A stretch of 19,479 bases of DNA, taken from positions 1-19,479 of the forward strand of contig DATKZB010000403.1 of NCBI GenBank assembly GCA_035528235.1, read 5' to 3'. The stretch is from DATKZB01 sp035528235 (GTDB lineage: Bacteria > Planctomycetota > Phycisphaerae > FEN-1346). How positions within the stretch are numbered: position 1 is the stretch's first letter; each line of letters begins with the position of its first letter. The position numbers and the translations under genes are program-made. Positions 6,417-14,017 of this stretch are shown piece by piece. The notes under the pieces are model-generated. The model was given only the letters and a program-made list of their open reading frames with translations. It made no database searches and was not told where the DNA came from.

Positions 6417-7238
6417 CTACATCTCAATCCGCGGTCCCGGCTCGAACTGGGTTGCCGCCACGACGCGGACCGCCCTGCCCTGGCCCCCCGCCAGATGGGC
6501 CTGGGCCTCCAACGCGAGCGCCGGCGTGTTACAGTCGCGCGACAGGTGCGCGAGGACCACGTCGCGGACGCGGCCCGGGTGCGAGCGGCCGACGATCTCG
6601 GCCAGGGCCTCGGCGGCCGTCTCGTTCGAGAGGTGCCCGTGCAGCCCGGCGATCCGGGCCTTGAGGTCGGCCGGCCGCGTGCTCGCCCGCAGCATGTCGG
6701 GGTCGTGGTTCGACTCGATGACCACGGCGCTGGAATCGACGAACCACGCCAGGGCGTCGCCCGGCACGTGCCCCAGGTCCGTCGCCACCGTCACGCTGCT
6801 GCGGCGTCGCGGCGGGCCGAATCGGAACCGGAACCCCTGGCACCAGCCGGGGGCGTCGTGCGGCACGTCGAAGGCCTCGACCAGGAGGTCGCCCACGGCC
6901 ACGGGCTCGCCGTCCATCGGCCGCGCCAGGCCCGCCCCCTCCAGCCGCGCCATCGCCGGCAGGGTGGCCGACAGGTGGTCGAGGTTCTCGGCCGACGAAT
7001 AGACCGGCACGCTGTGGGCCAGGCAGAACCCGACGGCCGCCGGCGAGAAATGATCGCGGTGCGTGTGCGTCAGAAACACCGCCGAGACCTCGTCCGGTTC
7101 GACCCCGACCGCGCGCAGGCCCGCCTTCAGCCGCCGCTGCGAGAGGCCCGCGTCGACCAGGACGCGCGTCCCCCTGGACGCCACCACCAGGGCGTTGCCC
7201 AGGCTGCCGCTTGCCAGGGGACAGACGAATGAAGGCAT
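6417..7238 (-). CDS. MBL-fold metallohydrolase (YycJ/WalJ-like)
   Basis: This 273-residue metallo-beta-lactamase-fold protein resembles the YycJ/WalJ group, thought to be nucleases or phosphodiesterases acting on nucleic acid. It opens with FVCPLASGSLGNALVV and VLVDAGLS, typical of that group. Metal ligands lie in THTHRDH (57-63, HxHxDH); later ligands are suggested by DVPHDAPG, VATDLGH, ESNHDPDML and the final VLAHLSRDCNTP. HGHLSNETA is a further group signature. The start at 7238 has a good ribosome binding site (GGAGAGG within 7239-7249). It begins nine bases after the Nif3-family stop, so the two are very probably cotranscribed. The exact substrate is not inferable. Confidence 0.87.
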   Translation of the reverse strand: MPSFVCPLASGSLGNALVVASRGTRVLVDAGLSQRRLKAGLRAVGVEPDEVSAVFLTHTHRDHFSPAAVGFCLAHSVPVYSSAENLDHLSATLPAMARLEGAGLARPMDGEPVAVGDLLVEAFDVPHDAPGWCQGFRFRFGPPRRRSSVTVATDLGHVPGDALAWFVDSSAVVIESNHDPDMLRASTRPADLKARIAGLHGHLSNETAAEALAEIVGRSHPGRVRDVVLAHLSRDCNTPALALEAQAHLAGGQGRAVRVVAATQFEPGPRIEM

Positions 7239-7247
7239 TCCCCTCTC

Positions 7248-8348
7248 CTACCGCCCGCGCGTCGGGTCGGCCTCGCTCTCGCTCAGGAGGACCTCGCAGT
7301 CGATGGTCTCGGCCAGCCGCGGCGCCCAGGCGTCCAGGGGCACCCGCTCGGTGGCGTAGTGCCCGCCCAGGACCAGGCCGATGCCGCGGGCCGACAGGTC
7401 CAACACCTCGTGGTACTTGAGTTCCCCCGTGACGTACGCCTGGCACCCGGCCGCCGCGACGGCCTCGACCAGACCGCTGCCCGCGCCGGTGACCACGGCC
7501 ACCCGCTCTGGCGCGCACTCGGGGCGGCCGGCGATGCCGACGGTCTGAAGTCCTGCTCTCTCCTTGAGGTTATCGGCCAACTGGGCCAGCGTACTCGACT
7601 TCTTTGGCCGGCCGACGCGGCCGATGCCCAGGCCCGGCGGCGGCGCGTGCAGCGGGTAGGCGTCGATGGCGGGTTCCTCGTACGGATGGGCCCGGGCGAC
7701 GGCCGCCACGACGGCCCCCAGGCGATCGGCGTCGACGACGGTCTCGAACCGCAGTTCTGCCGCGCGGGTCGGTTGGCCGGCTTCACCCAGGGCGGGCTGG
7801 GTCCCCTCGCCCGGCAGGAACGTGCCGGTGCCGGCGGCCGCGAAACCGCACTCGCTGTACCGGCCGATGTGCCCTGCCCCGGCGCCGAACGCCGCCGCGC
7901 GGACGGCGTCCAGGTGGGCCTCGGGCACGAAGACGACGACCTTGAACCGCTTGGCGGCGGGGGCGGCTTGGAGCGGCTCGAGGTCCGCCAGGTCGAGCAT
8001 CCCGGCCAGGATGTCGCACAGGCCGCCCTGGGCCGAGTCGAGGTTCGTGTGGGCGGCGATGACGGCCCTGCCCTGCCCCAGCAGCCGCAGGGCCAGGCGA
8101 CCGGCGGGCGTGTCGGCCGTCAGCCGCCGCACGCCCTCGAAGATGAGCGGGTGATGGGCCAGGATGACCTCGGCCCCCGTGCGCTCGGCCTCGTCGCATA
8201 CGGCCTCCGTCACGTCGAGGCAGACGAGGAGGCGTCGGACCGGGCGCGCGGCATCGCCCAGAAGCAGGCCCACGTTGTCCCATTCCTCGGCCAGCCGGAA
8301 CGGGGCCAGGCGATCGACGCAGTTCAGGATGGTTTGCACAGTCGCCAT
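7248..8348 (-). CDS. Nif3-like dinuclear metal centre protein (GCH1 type 2 family)
   Basis: Nif3/YqfO proteins form hexamers with a two-metal site; their biochemical role is still unclear, although some are annotated as GTP cyclohydrolase I type 2. The 366-residue length matches the long form that carries a PII-like insert between the two halves of the metal-binding domain. Seen motifs are EEWDNVGLLLG (21-31), AHHPLIF (64-70) and AHTNLDS (99-105). The insert includes RFKVVVFVPEAHLDAVR and the HPYEEPAIDAYPL segment typical of it. The metal-site C-terminal half has TGELKYHE and GHYATE. All expected metal ligands are present. There is no clear ribosome binding site before the ATG at 8348. It lies 49 bases downstream of the endonuclease gene and directly upstream of the MBL gene. 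Confidence 0.92.
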   Translation of the reverse strand: MATVQTILNCVDRLAPFRLAEEWDNVGLLLGDAARPVRRLLVCLDVTEAVCDEAERTGAEVILAHHPLIFEGVRRLTADTPAGRLALRLLGQGRAVIAAHTNLDSAQGGLCDILAGMLDLADLEPLQAAPAAKRFKVVVFVPEAHLDAVRAAAFGAGAGHIGRYSECGFAAAGTGTFLPGEGTQPALGEAGQPTRAAELRFETVVDADRLGAVVAAVARAHPYEEPAIDAYPLHAPPPGLGIGRVGRPKKSSTLAQLADNLKERAGLQTVGIAGRPECAPERVAVVTGAGSGLVEAVAAAGCQAYVTGELKYHEVLDLSARGIGLVLGGHYATERVPLDAWAPRLAETIDCEVLLSESEADPTRGR

Positions 8349-8397
8349 GCAAGAGTTGGCGGCCTAAGCGACCGCTATCTGGTACGCCAGGCCCCGA

Positions 8398-9210
8398 TCA
8401 AAGGCCCAATTCGGTTTCGGGGCGTCGGCGACCATAAGCCTCCAGTTCCTCTTTCGAGAGGTCCTCCGGAAGGACAAGAAGGTAGTGTCTCTCCAGGGCC
8501 ACCCTAATGCCCTTACGCGTTTCCTCAAGAGCGAAGAGGGCAATCAGGTCGTCGTGCACGAATTGAACTGCCACGGCACGGCAGACAAGGGCGGGGAACT
8601 TGTGCTTGCACATCGCCAAGTCCTGTTTCACCTGGATGGTGCTGATCCGGTCGCGCCGGCCTTTTGCCTGAACCGGAAAGACATAGTGGACACCGCTTCG
8701 GGCGATCCCCACGTACAGCTCGTCAGTCTCAACCTGGCCCAAACCGGGAACCGCCGTCCGAAGGTGGCTCTGAAGAGAATAACATGCTACACCAAGAAAG
8801 ATGTCAAGTAGGCGGTTATATCGTAGTTTGGCAAGTAGCGCCTGCTCATCCGCGAGTGCATACATGCTGATGAGGCCCGGCGTCGCGTCCGGTATCTTGG
8901 TCTCTGCAAGGGCCTCGGACGGAATAATGTTCACGATGTCAACAGCGGCAAAGCAGTAACGCGATGTGCCAGCAGCCCTGATAACCCACTGTTTGCCTTC
9001 CGGGGCACGGTCACGGACCGCTCTCGGCAGTTGTTTGCGGTAGCGGTAAGAATAGACCACGTCACCCAGGTTCTTGGGCACGTCCAGCCCCAGTTCCTTG
9101 GCAACGCGAGAGATCTCCTCTCGGCCAAAGGGCACTTCACGGGCCCCCTTACGGTACCTGGACAGAAACACGCTCTCGACGATCTGGTCGTAAACCGTAC
9201 CCTTTGCCAT
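8398..9210 (-). CDS. Putative type II restriction endonuclease (PD-(D/E)XK-like, QxK variant)
   Basis: I do not recognise a named enzyme, but the sequence and context fit a restriction endonuclease. The N-terminal 100 residues look like a helical DNA-recognition part (REEISRVAKELGLDVPKNLGDVVYSYRYRK split around residues 30-59). The core ETDELYVGI (161-169) and VHYVFPVQAKGRRD (174-187) read as a nuclease motif with Asp163 and a QAK triad (181-183). That resembles the D...QxK motif of Mrr-type enzymes. IQVKQDLAMC follows. The ATG at 9210 starts two bases after the methyltransferase stop, implying translational coupling; a TTG at 9234 would add eight residues and overlap the methyltransferase. 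GC content is visibly low: line 8761-8820 has 25 of 60 G+C, against 46 of 60 in line 8101-8160 in the Nif3 gene. This suggests transfer. Confidence 0.65.
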   Translation of the reverse strand: MAKGTVYDQIVESVFLSRYRKGAREVPFGREEISRVAKELGLDVPKNLGDVVYSYRYRKQLPRAVRDRAPEGKQWVIRAAGTSRYCFAAVDIVNIIPSEALAETKIPDATPGLISMYALADEQALLAKLRYNRLLDIFLGVACYSLQSHLRTAVPGLGQVETDELYVGIARSGVHYVFPVQAKGRRDRISTIQVKQDLAMCKHKFPALVCRAVAVQFVHDDLIALFALEETRKGIRVALERHYLLVLPEDLSKEELEAYGRRRPETELGL

Positions 9211-9212
9211 GG

Positions 9213-10559
9213 CTATGCGCTGCCCCCTGGCCAACGAAGAAGCACCACTTCTTCGCGCAGCTGTTGGCGAGTTGCCGTCGCCAGCCGCGTCCGGAAGAGG
9301 TCCACACCGAGGACCTCATAGCCGAGTGACTGGGCTATGTCCGCTAGGATTCGACCTGTGCGGATCATGACCCGCAGGTAAGAAGCCTGATCCCCGACCA
9401 CATATGCCAATCTGGCCCCTGGCCGCAACACGGCTTTGAGTTCCTCAAGATGCCTGGCCATCCCGCCAAAGTAAAGTTTCGTCACGCGATGGTACAGGCG
9501 CTCGAACCCGCTTGTCTTGCCCAGTTCGACCCTTCTCCTCTCAATCTCGGAAGCGACCCTCTGAACCTCATCGAATTCCTCGGCCCACTGGTCGTCCTCG
9601 TCGGCCTTATACACGTTACGTGTGTTGGACCGCAGCAGCCCCTGCTTAAGGTTGCGCAGTTCCTCCCTATCCCGCACGAAACCCAGGATAACCGACTCCA
9701 GGCGAGTCGTGCGCGTATAGTCCTTCTCGTTCGGGTACGGCGGCGAGGTGATGACGGCATCAACGGACTCTCGTTCGAGCCCGCGTGGCAGATCCCTGCT
9801 GTCGTCCTGATAAACCGCAACCGGAGTGCCGTGCGTCGGCCTGAGCGACCGCAAGTCCTCGGCAATTCCCCGCACCCGTTTCATCCAGCAGTTGATTACA
9901 GGGGCATCATCCTTCGCCCCCCTTACGCCCACTTCTGGGCCGAAGTGAAGGTTGCCAATATCTGTCACGAGCGACGTGGCTAGCGCGAGAAGCTCATGAG
10001 CCCGGAATTCCTCATCCGCCAACTCGCCAAGTTGGTCAAGAAGGACCAACGACTTATGCAGGGGCACAGGACTGATCGAGTCCTTCAGCAACAGTCTCGC
10101 CGCCTCCACCGGCAGGACCCGCATGCCATTGCCAGCCTGCGGGCGCTCACCCAGCCGCCTAAGCCGCGCCCGCGTCGCATCAGCCACGGACTCGGCATGC
10201 CGCAGAAGCCCGTCCGGATCGACCTCCCACTCTGTTTTCACCCGACTGGCGAACGACGCCATCGGGTGCGCTTCCACACCGACGCTGGGAATGCCCAACT
10301 TCTTGCACTCGACCAGGGTCGTGCCCGTGCCGCAGAATGGGTCCAGCACCCGGTGTTCCGGCGTCAGGCGGAACTGGTCGACGTAGTGACGAACAAGATG
10401 CGGCGGGAAGGACAGAACGAACCTGTACCAATCGTGTACCGGGCGGTCCTCGGGCGCGAGCTTGTTCCTGTCGGCATTCCTGCGACGTTGCGCAGGACGG
10501 GATGTCAACTGGAACGTCAAGTTTGCTTCCTTGACACGCGACCACGCCCCATAAACCAC
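9213..10559 (-). CDS. DNA methyltransferase (SPPY-type, N4-cytosine or N6-adenine)
   Basis: The 448-residue protein carries the S-adenosylmethionine-binding motif VLDPFCGTGTT (71-81) followed by GVEAHP. About 190 residues later comes the catalytic motif TSPPYPNEKDYTR (271-283). SPPY is most often seen in N4-cytosine enzymes, but adenine methylation cannot be excluded. The AdoMet motif lies before the catalytic motif and a long, mostly helical segment (about 110-260) separates them; that segment may hold target recognition. The C-terminal LKAVLRPGARLAYVVGDQ matches the closing strands of the fold. The start is a GTG at 10559 with GGAGG (10574-10578) rather far upstream, and no in-frame ATG lies near. 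It precedes and is coupled to the putative endonuclease, the order that protects the host first. Base composition is lower in GC than flanking genes. Confidence 0.87.
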   Translation of the reverse strand: MVYGAWSRVKEANLTFQLTSRPAQRRRNADRNKLAPEDRPVHDWYRFVLSFPPHLVRHYVDQFRLTPEHRVLDPFCGTGTTLVECKKLGIPSVGVEAHPMASFASRVKTEWEVDPDGLLRHAESVADATRARLRRLGERPQAGNGMRVLPVEAARLLLKDSISPVPLHKSLVLLDQLGELADEEFRAHELLALATSLVTDIGNLHFGPEVGVRGAKDDAPVINCWMKRVRGIAEDLRSLRPTHGTPVAVYQDDSRDLPRGLERESVDAVITSPPYPNEKDYTRTTRLESVILGFVRDREELRNLKQGLLRSNTRNVYKADEDDQWAEEFDEVQRVASEIERRRVELGKTSGFERLYHRVTKLYFGGMARHLEELKAVLRPGARLAYVVGDQASYLRVMIRTGRILADIAQSLGYEVLGVDLFRTRLATATRQQLREEVVLLRWPGGSA

Positions 10560-10590
10560 GGATGGCTTCTGGTCCTCCCGGAACGGCCCC

Positions 10591-10619
10591 AGTCTACCCT
10601 ATCACCACTCCGGCGGCAA
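10591..10619 (-). promoter_or_regulatory. Promoter of the restriction-modification pair
   Basis: On the minus strand TTGCCG (10614-10619) and TAGACT (10591-10596) are spaced by 17 bases, 32 bases upstream of the methyltransferase GTG. This would let the module be expressed independently of the isomerase gene upstream. Confidence 0.4.
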
Positions 10620-10637
10620 GGCATCGCGCAGGGAGGG

Positions 10638-11546
10638 CTACGGCATGAACGGGTCCAGGTGCCGCTTGGCCAGGGCGAGGCCGGTCTTGATGCGGTCGAG
10701 GGTGCCCTGCCAGACGGGGTCTTCGTGGTCGATGACCACGGCCCCGTCGTAATGAAGTTCGTGGAGGCGGTCGATGAGGCGTCGCCAGTCGACGGACCCC
10801 AGGCCCGGCAGCCGATACCGCCACCAGCCGCCGCTGGGCCGCAGGATGCCGCAGTCCTGCTGCCTCAGGTCGAGCGTCTCGGCGTCCTTGGCGCGGAAGT
10901 GGAAGATCTTCTCGGCGTAGTCGGTCAGGGCCAAGAGCGGGTCGATGCCCGTCCAGGCGAGGTGGGCCGGGTCGAAGGCGAGGCCGACGGCGGGGCTCCG
11001 GACGTGCGTGAACAGTTTCTCCCACAGTTCCGGGCAGAAGGCGGCGTTGCCGGGCATGTCCTCGAACTGCCAGCCGATACGGGGGGCGTTCTCGACGGCC
11101 AGCCGCACGCCCGACGCCTCGGCCTGCTCGACGACCGGCTTGATGCGGCGGGCGAACTCGGCCAGGCAGTCGCCCAGCGGCAGCGCGGGGTCGCGGCCAA
11201 CCAGAAGGCATACTACCTCAACGCCCAGCGTGCCCGCCGTCTCGACGAGGCGGCCGAGATGGCCGAGGATGACGTCGCGGCGGCCGGAGTCGGCGTCGAG
11301 CACGTTGGCGTACCACGCCAGGGCCGACGCCGTCAGGCCCGCCGCGTCGAGGGCCGACAGGAAGGCGTCACGACCCGGGCCATCGAGACCGCCGATGTTC
11401 AGGGCCGCGTCGTGGTACCACGTGGCGGAATCGCGGACGGGGGGACACTCGATCTCGACGGTGTTGAAGCCGGCCTGGCCGGTCCAGCGCAGCACTTCCG
11501 GCAGGCTGACGTCGCGAAAGCAGGCGGTGCACACGCCCAGCCGCAC
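10638..11546 (-). CDS. Sugar phosphate isomerase/epimerase (xylose isomerase-like TIM barrel)
   Basis: This 302-residue protein belongs to the AP-endonuclease-2/xylose-isomerase-like TIM-barrel superfamily, which isomerises or epimerises sugars and inositols at a divalent metal site. Visible features are the first strand VRLGVCTACFRDVSLPEVL, the segment GFNTVEIECP, and metal-site segments VRLAVENAPR (glutamate), GLAFDPAHLAW (aspartate/histidine), IFHFRAKDAE (histidine) and VVIDHEDPVW (glutamate). The start is taken as the GTG at 11546 because AGGGGG lies five bases upstream; the longer form from another GTG at 11594 adds 16 residues outside the barrel. The gene lies 108 bases after the propeller lipoprotein on the same strand. 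Its substrate is unknown. Planctomycete genomes carry many paralogues of this type. Confidence 0.82.
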   Translation of the reverse strand: MRLGVCTACFRDVSLPEVLRWTGQAGFNTVEIECPPVRDSATWYHDAALNIGGLDGPGRDAFLSALDAAGLTASALAWYANVLDADSGRRDVILGHLGRLVETAGTLGVEVVCLLVGRDPALPLGDCLAEFARRIKPVVEQAEASGVRLAVENAPRIGWQFEDMPGNAAFCPELWEKLFTHVRSPAVGLAFDPAHLAWTGIDPLLALTDYAEKIFHFRAKDAETLDLRQQDCGILRPSGGWWRYRLPGLGSVDWRRLIDRLHELHYDGAVVIDHEDPVWQGTLDRIKTGLALAKRHLDPFMP

Positions 11547-11654
11547 AGTTACCCCCTCGGCCGAGAATCTCGGGGCCACCCGGCGCTGCGGCACGCAAGT
11601 CGTGTTGCCGCAGGACGTTACGTCTGCTGCCGCGTGACAGGTGGCATTGCCGTG

Positions 11655-13097
11655 CTAGGGAGCAGGCGTGTCGCCGTCCACGGGTTCCTCTTCGGCCGCG
11701 GGTTCTTCTTCGGCCGCGGGCTTCTCTTCTGCCGGAGGCGCGATCTCGGTCGGCGCCGGTTGCTCCTCGGGCTCCGGCTTCCGGACGACGGCCAGGATCT
11801 GGCCCTCGGGCGACGCGAGGTACAGGATGCCGGTCTTGGTTTCGTTGACGCCGATGAGAGTGCCCCGCCTCAGGGGCACGCCGAAGCGGACCTTTCCATC
11901 CGTGCGGTTGACCGCCAGGAGGTCGTTGCCGCGCCCCAGGACGTAAACCGTTTTCGCATCGGCGGTTATAACGTCTTCGCCCTCACCCAGCCGCCACTGG
12001 GGCCTTCCGGCCTCGCCCAGGGCCGTCAGGCCCGCCTGCCGCGTCAGGAGAAACACCTGGTTGCCAAAGGCATACGGGGCCCTACGGATGGGTTCGCCGG
12101 CGTCATGCCGCCACTCGAGCCGGCCGCTGGAGCCCTGGAACGCGTACAGGGCGTAGTCGAGGCTGGCCGCGAGCACCAGGCCGGTGTCGGTCCGCTTCAG
12201 GTCGGCCACAATCGCGCCCTCGGTCTGATACTGCCAGACCACGCTCCGCACGTGCTGAAGCGAGGCATAGACCCTGCCGTCGCGGCCGCCGAAGTAGACG
12301 AGCGAGTTGTCGACCACCGGTCCGGCCGTGACGGTGTCGTTGGTCCATCGGCCCCAGGAGACGGTGCCCTCTTCCAGACTGATGGCCTGGAGCCAGCCCT
12401 TGGCATCGGGGATGTAACAGTGCGCGCCGCCGAAAGCGGGCCGGCCGGCCGGCCCGAACTCCAGTTCGATGCCCTCGGTCTCGGTGGTGCTGCGGACCTG
12501 GTCGCGGAGGGCCTCGATCTCGATGCGGGCCTTCTCGAGGACCAGGCGGGCGGCGTTGCGGTCGACCGGGGCGGCCTCGGCCCTGCTGACCCGCTGCTGG
12601 AACTCCTCGAGGTTGGTCTCCATCTCGACCACCTTCGCCTGGAGCGCGGCCCGCTTGGCCGCGGCAACCAGGTTGTGCCCGTCGCGCCCGGCAAAGCCCA
12701 TCAGTTTCGTCGTGGTGGCCAGCCAGAGGTTGCCCTTGGCGTCGATGGCGGGCGGCCAGACGGCCTCGTGGGGCGCCGCCACGTCCCTCGACCAGAGCCG
12801 CACGCCGGTCTTGGCGTCGATGACGTAGATGCGGTGGTCCGATCCGTGGCAGACCAGGAAGTCGCCGACCACCCAGACGGCCGTCAGGTGGCTGTCGGGC
12901 GCGATGAGGGCCTGCGTGTTCCAGAGGACCTCCATGGCGTTGGCGGCCAGGACGACTGGTGCCGCGGGTAGTGGCAGGTCGCCTGCCGGTGGTGGCGCGG
13001 CCGCCGGACGGCTCGTCGCACAGCCGGCCCCCGACACCGCCAGAAGCGCCATCGCCATCGCCAGTACCGCCCAAACCCCTTGCGTGACACGCCTCAT
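11655..13097 (-). CDS. PQQ-binding-like beta-propeller lipoprotein with inserted coiled coil
   Basis: The 480-residue protein has a lipoprotein signal peptide: MRRV, a hydrophobic run, and SGAGC with the lipidated cysteine at residue 26. A proline/alanine-rich linker follows, then beta-propeller blades with the PQQ-like pattern. Examples are HRIYVIDAKTGVRLWSRDV, GWLQAISLEEGTVSWGRW, GRVYASLQHVRSVVWQYQ, YALYAFQGSSGRLEWRHD and NDLLAVNRTDGKVRFGVP. Between the first and second clear blades lies a charged helical stretch (about 145-205, AALQAKVVEMETNLEEFQQ and onward) that reads as a coiled coil. The C-terminus is an acidic EEKPAAEEEPAAEEEP repeat. It probably acts outside the inner membrane as a scaffold or assembly factor (compare BamB), but the coiled coil and acidic tail make it distinct. 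It begins 27 bases after the small hypothetical gene, with which it is likely cotranscribed. Confidence 0.8.
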   Translation of the reverse strand: MRRVTQGVWAVLAMAMALLAVSGAGCATSRPAAAPPPAGDLPLPAAPVVLAANAMEVLWNTQALIAPDSHLTAVWVVGDFLVCHGSDHRIYVIDAKTGVRLWSRDVAAPHEAVWPPAIDAKGNLWLATTTKLMGFAGRDGHNLVAAAKRAALQAKVVEMETNLEEFQQRVSRAEAAPVDRNAARLVLEKARIEIEALRDQVRSTTETEGIELEFGPAGRPAFGGAHCYIPDAKGWLQAISLEEGTVSWGRWTNDTVTAGPVVDNSLVYFGGRDGRVYASLQHVRSVVWQYQTEGAIVADLKRTDTGLVLAASLDYALYAFQGSSGRLEWRHDAGEPIRRAPYAFGNQVFLLTRQAGLTALGEAGRPQWRLGEGEDVITADAKTVYVLGRGNDLLAVNRTDGKVRFGVPLRRGTLIGVNETKTGILYLASPEGQILAVVRKPEPEEQPAPTEIAPPAEEKPAAEEEPAAEEEPVDGDTPAP

Positions 13098-13124
13098 AGG
13101 TCGCTCCGCGCCCTTGCTTGGCCC

Positions 13125-13409
13125 TCAGATGTACTTTGCCAGGTCCGCCTGGTACTGGCGCTCGAACCGGTTAAGCCGCTCGATGCGCTCGATATCGTCC
13201 TGGATGCGGTGGGCGAGTTTAAAGACGTACGGCTTGCCCTGGAGACGGTCATTCAGGTCGGCGAGCATGGCGTCCCACCGACCGTCGTAAAGCTCGTCGC
13301 GGAGCCTCAGGAGCATGATCTCCTCTTCGCTGAGGGTCGCGACAAACTCTCTGCACCGCCCCTCGGCGTCCGGCCTCAGGGCCGATTCCGCATGTTCGCT
13401 CTCGCCCAC
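13125..13409 (-). CDS. Small hypothetical protein, 94 residues
   Basis: I do not recognise a family. The protein is soluble and rich in charged residues, with predicted helices (LSEEEIMLLRLRDELYDG and IQDDIERIERLNRFERQY) and no signal peptide or cysteine motif. The GTG start at 13409 has AGGGGGC about six bases upstream, and a good promoter lies just before it at 13453-13480. The propeller lipoprotein follows after 27 bases, so the two may function together. The strong start signals and operon position make it a likely real gene. Confidence 0.7.
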   Translation of the reverse strand: MGESEHAESALRPDAEGRCREFVATLSEEEIMLLRLRDELYDGRWDAMLADLNDRLQGKPYVFKLAHRIQDDIERIERLNRFERQYQADLAKYI

Positions 13410-13452
13410 GCCGCTGCCCCCTTATCTCTGGGGCCGCATGTTAACCGGACGT

Positions 13453-13480
13453 AAGGTAGCATGGGGGCCCGCCGCGTCAA
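13453..13480 (-). promoter_or_regulatory. Extended -10 promoter for the small hypothetical/lipoprotein operon
   Basis: On the minus strand TTGACG (13475-13480) is followed after 16 bases by TACCTT (13453-13458), preceded by TGC (extended -10). The first gene starts at 13409. The promoter lies after the flavodoxin stop, splitting the minus-strand array into separate transcription units. Confidence 0.5.
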
Positions 13481-13533
13481 CCTTTTTCTGCACAAGTGGT
13501 TGCAGGGGCCCGCCGGGCCGCGGCAAGTCGTCC

Positions 13534-13971
13534 TCACGCCGAGGCGGCAGCGGCCAGCGCCTGGCCCAGCCGCCGACACGCCTTGACCTGGTCGCCCTGG
13601 GGCTGGCCCATGACGTCGAGGCCCGCCCCCGCCGCCTTCATCCCGAGCGATCCGGCCAGTTTGTCGACAATGGCCGAAACCCCGCCGCCACCGCCGTGCG
13701 TCGAAAACGCCACGTACGGCTTGCCCTTGAACGGCTCGCGCTGATGGGCCAGGTCGAAGAAATGCTTGACGAGGCCCGAGGGGTACGAGAAGTAGTTGGG
13801 CGTGCCGATGGCGATGCCGTCGGCGGCCTCCAGGGCCGGCAGGTCGAGGGCGGCCGCGTCCATGAAGGCGGCCTCGGCCCCCGGCACGAGCCCGACCCCG
13901 GCGGCCACGTGCTCGGCCATCGCCCGCGTGTTTCCGCTCAGCGTGCTGTAGAGAACGACGATCTGCGCCAT
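13534..13971 (-). CDS. Flavodoxin-family FMN protein (WrbA/NADPH-quinone reductase-like)
   Basis: The 145-residue protein has the flavodoxin phosphate-binding loop YSTLSGNT near its N-terminus (VVLYSTLSGNTRAMAEHVA). It then has ADGIAIGTPNYFSYPSGLVKHFFDL, the flavin-contacting loop of the WrbA/flavodoxin superfamily, and FSTHGGGGGVSAIVDKL, the third FMN loop. It probably carries electrons from NAD(P)H or a redox partner; the partner cannot be inferred. The ATG at 13971 is preceded by GGAGG with an eight-base spacer, so the longer reading from 13986 is rejected. It follows the ABC permease gene on the same strand by 46 bases. Confidence 0.87.
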   Translation of the reverse strand: MAQIVVLYSTLSGNTRAMAEHVAAGVGLVPGAEAAFMDAAALDLPALEAADGIAIGTPNYFSYPSGLVKHFFDLAHQREPFKGKPYVAFSTHGGGGGVSAIVDKLAGSLGMKAAGAGLDVMGQPQGDQVKACRRLGQALAAAASA

Positions 13972-14017
13972 GGCTCTTCCCTCCAAGGTCCCTTCGGCGC
14001 GGCGACCCCGGCTCCCG

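Noticed and set aside
5295..7232. A 645-residue open frame on the plus strand covering ffh and the MBL gene
   Set aside because: It is an arginine/proline/glycine-rich shadow of ffh in another frame and of the minus-strand MBL gene; both of those have full family motifs.
10531..10556. Plus-strand TTGACA near the methyltransferase start as a promoter
   Set aside because: It has no properly spaced -10 box (14 bases to ATAAAC) and no plus-strand gene follows.
9996..12971. A 991-residue open frame on the plus strand
   Set aside because: It lies antisense to the methyltransferase, isomerase and lipoprotein genes, has no recognisable domain, and reflects high-GC absence of stop codons.
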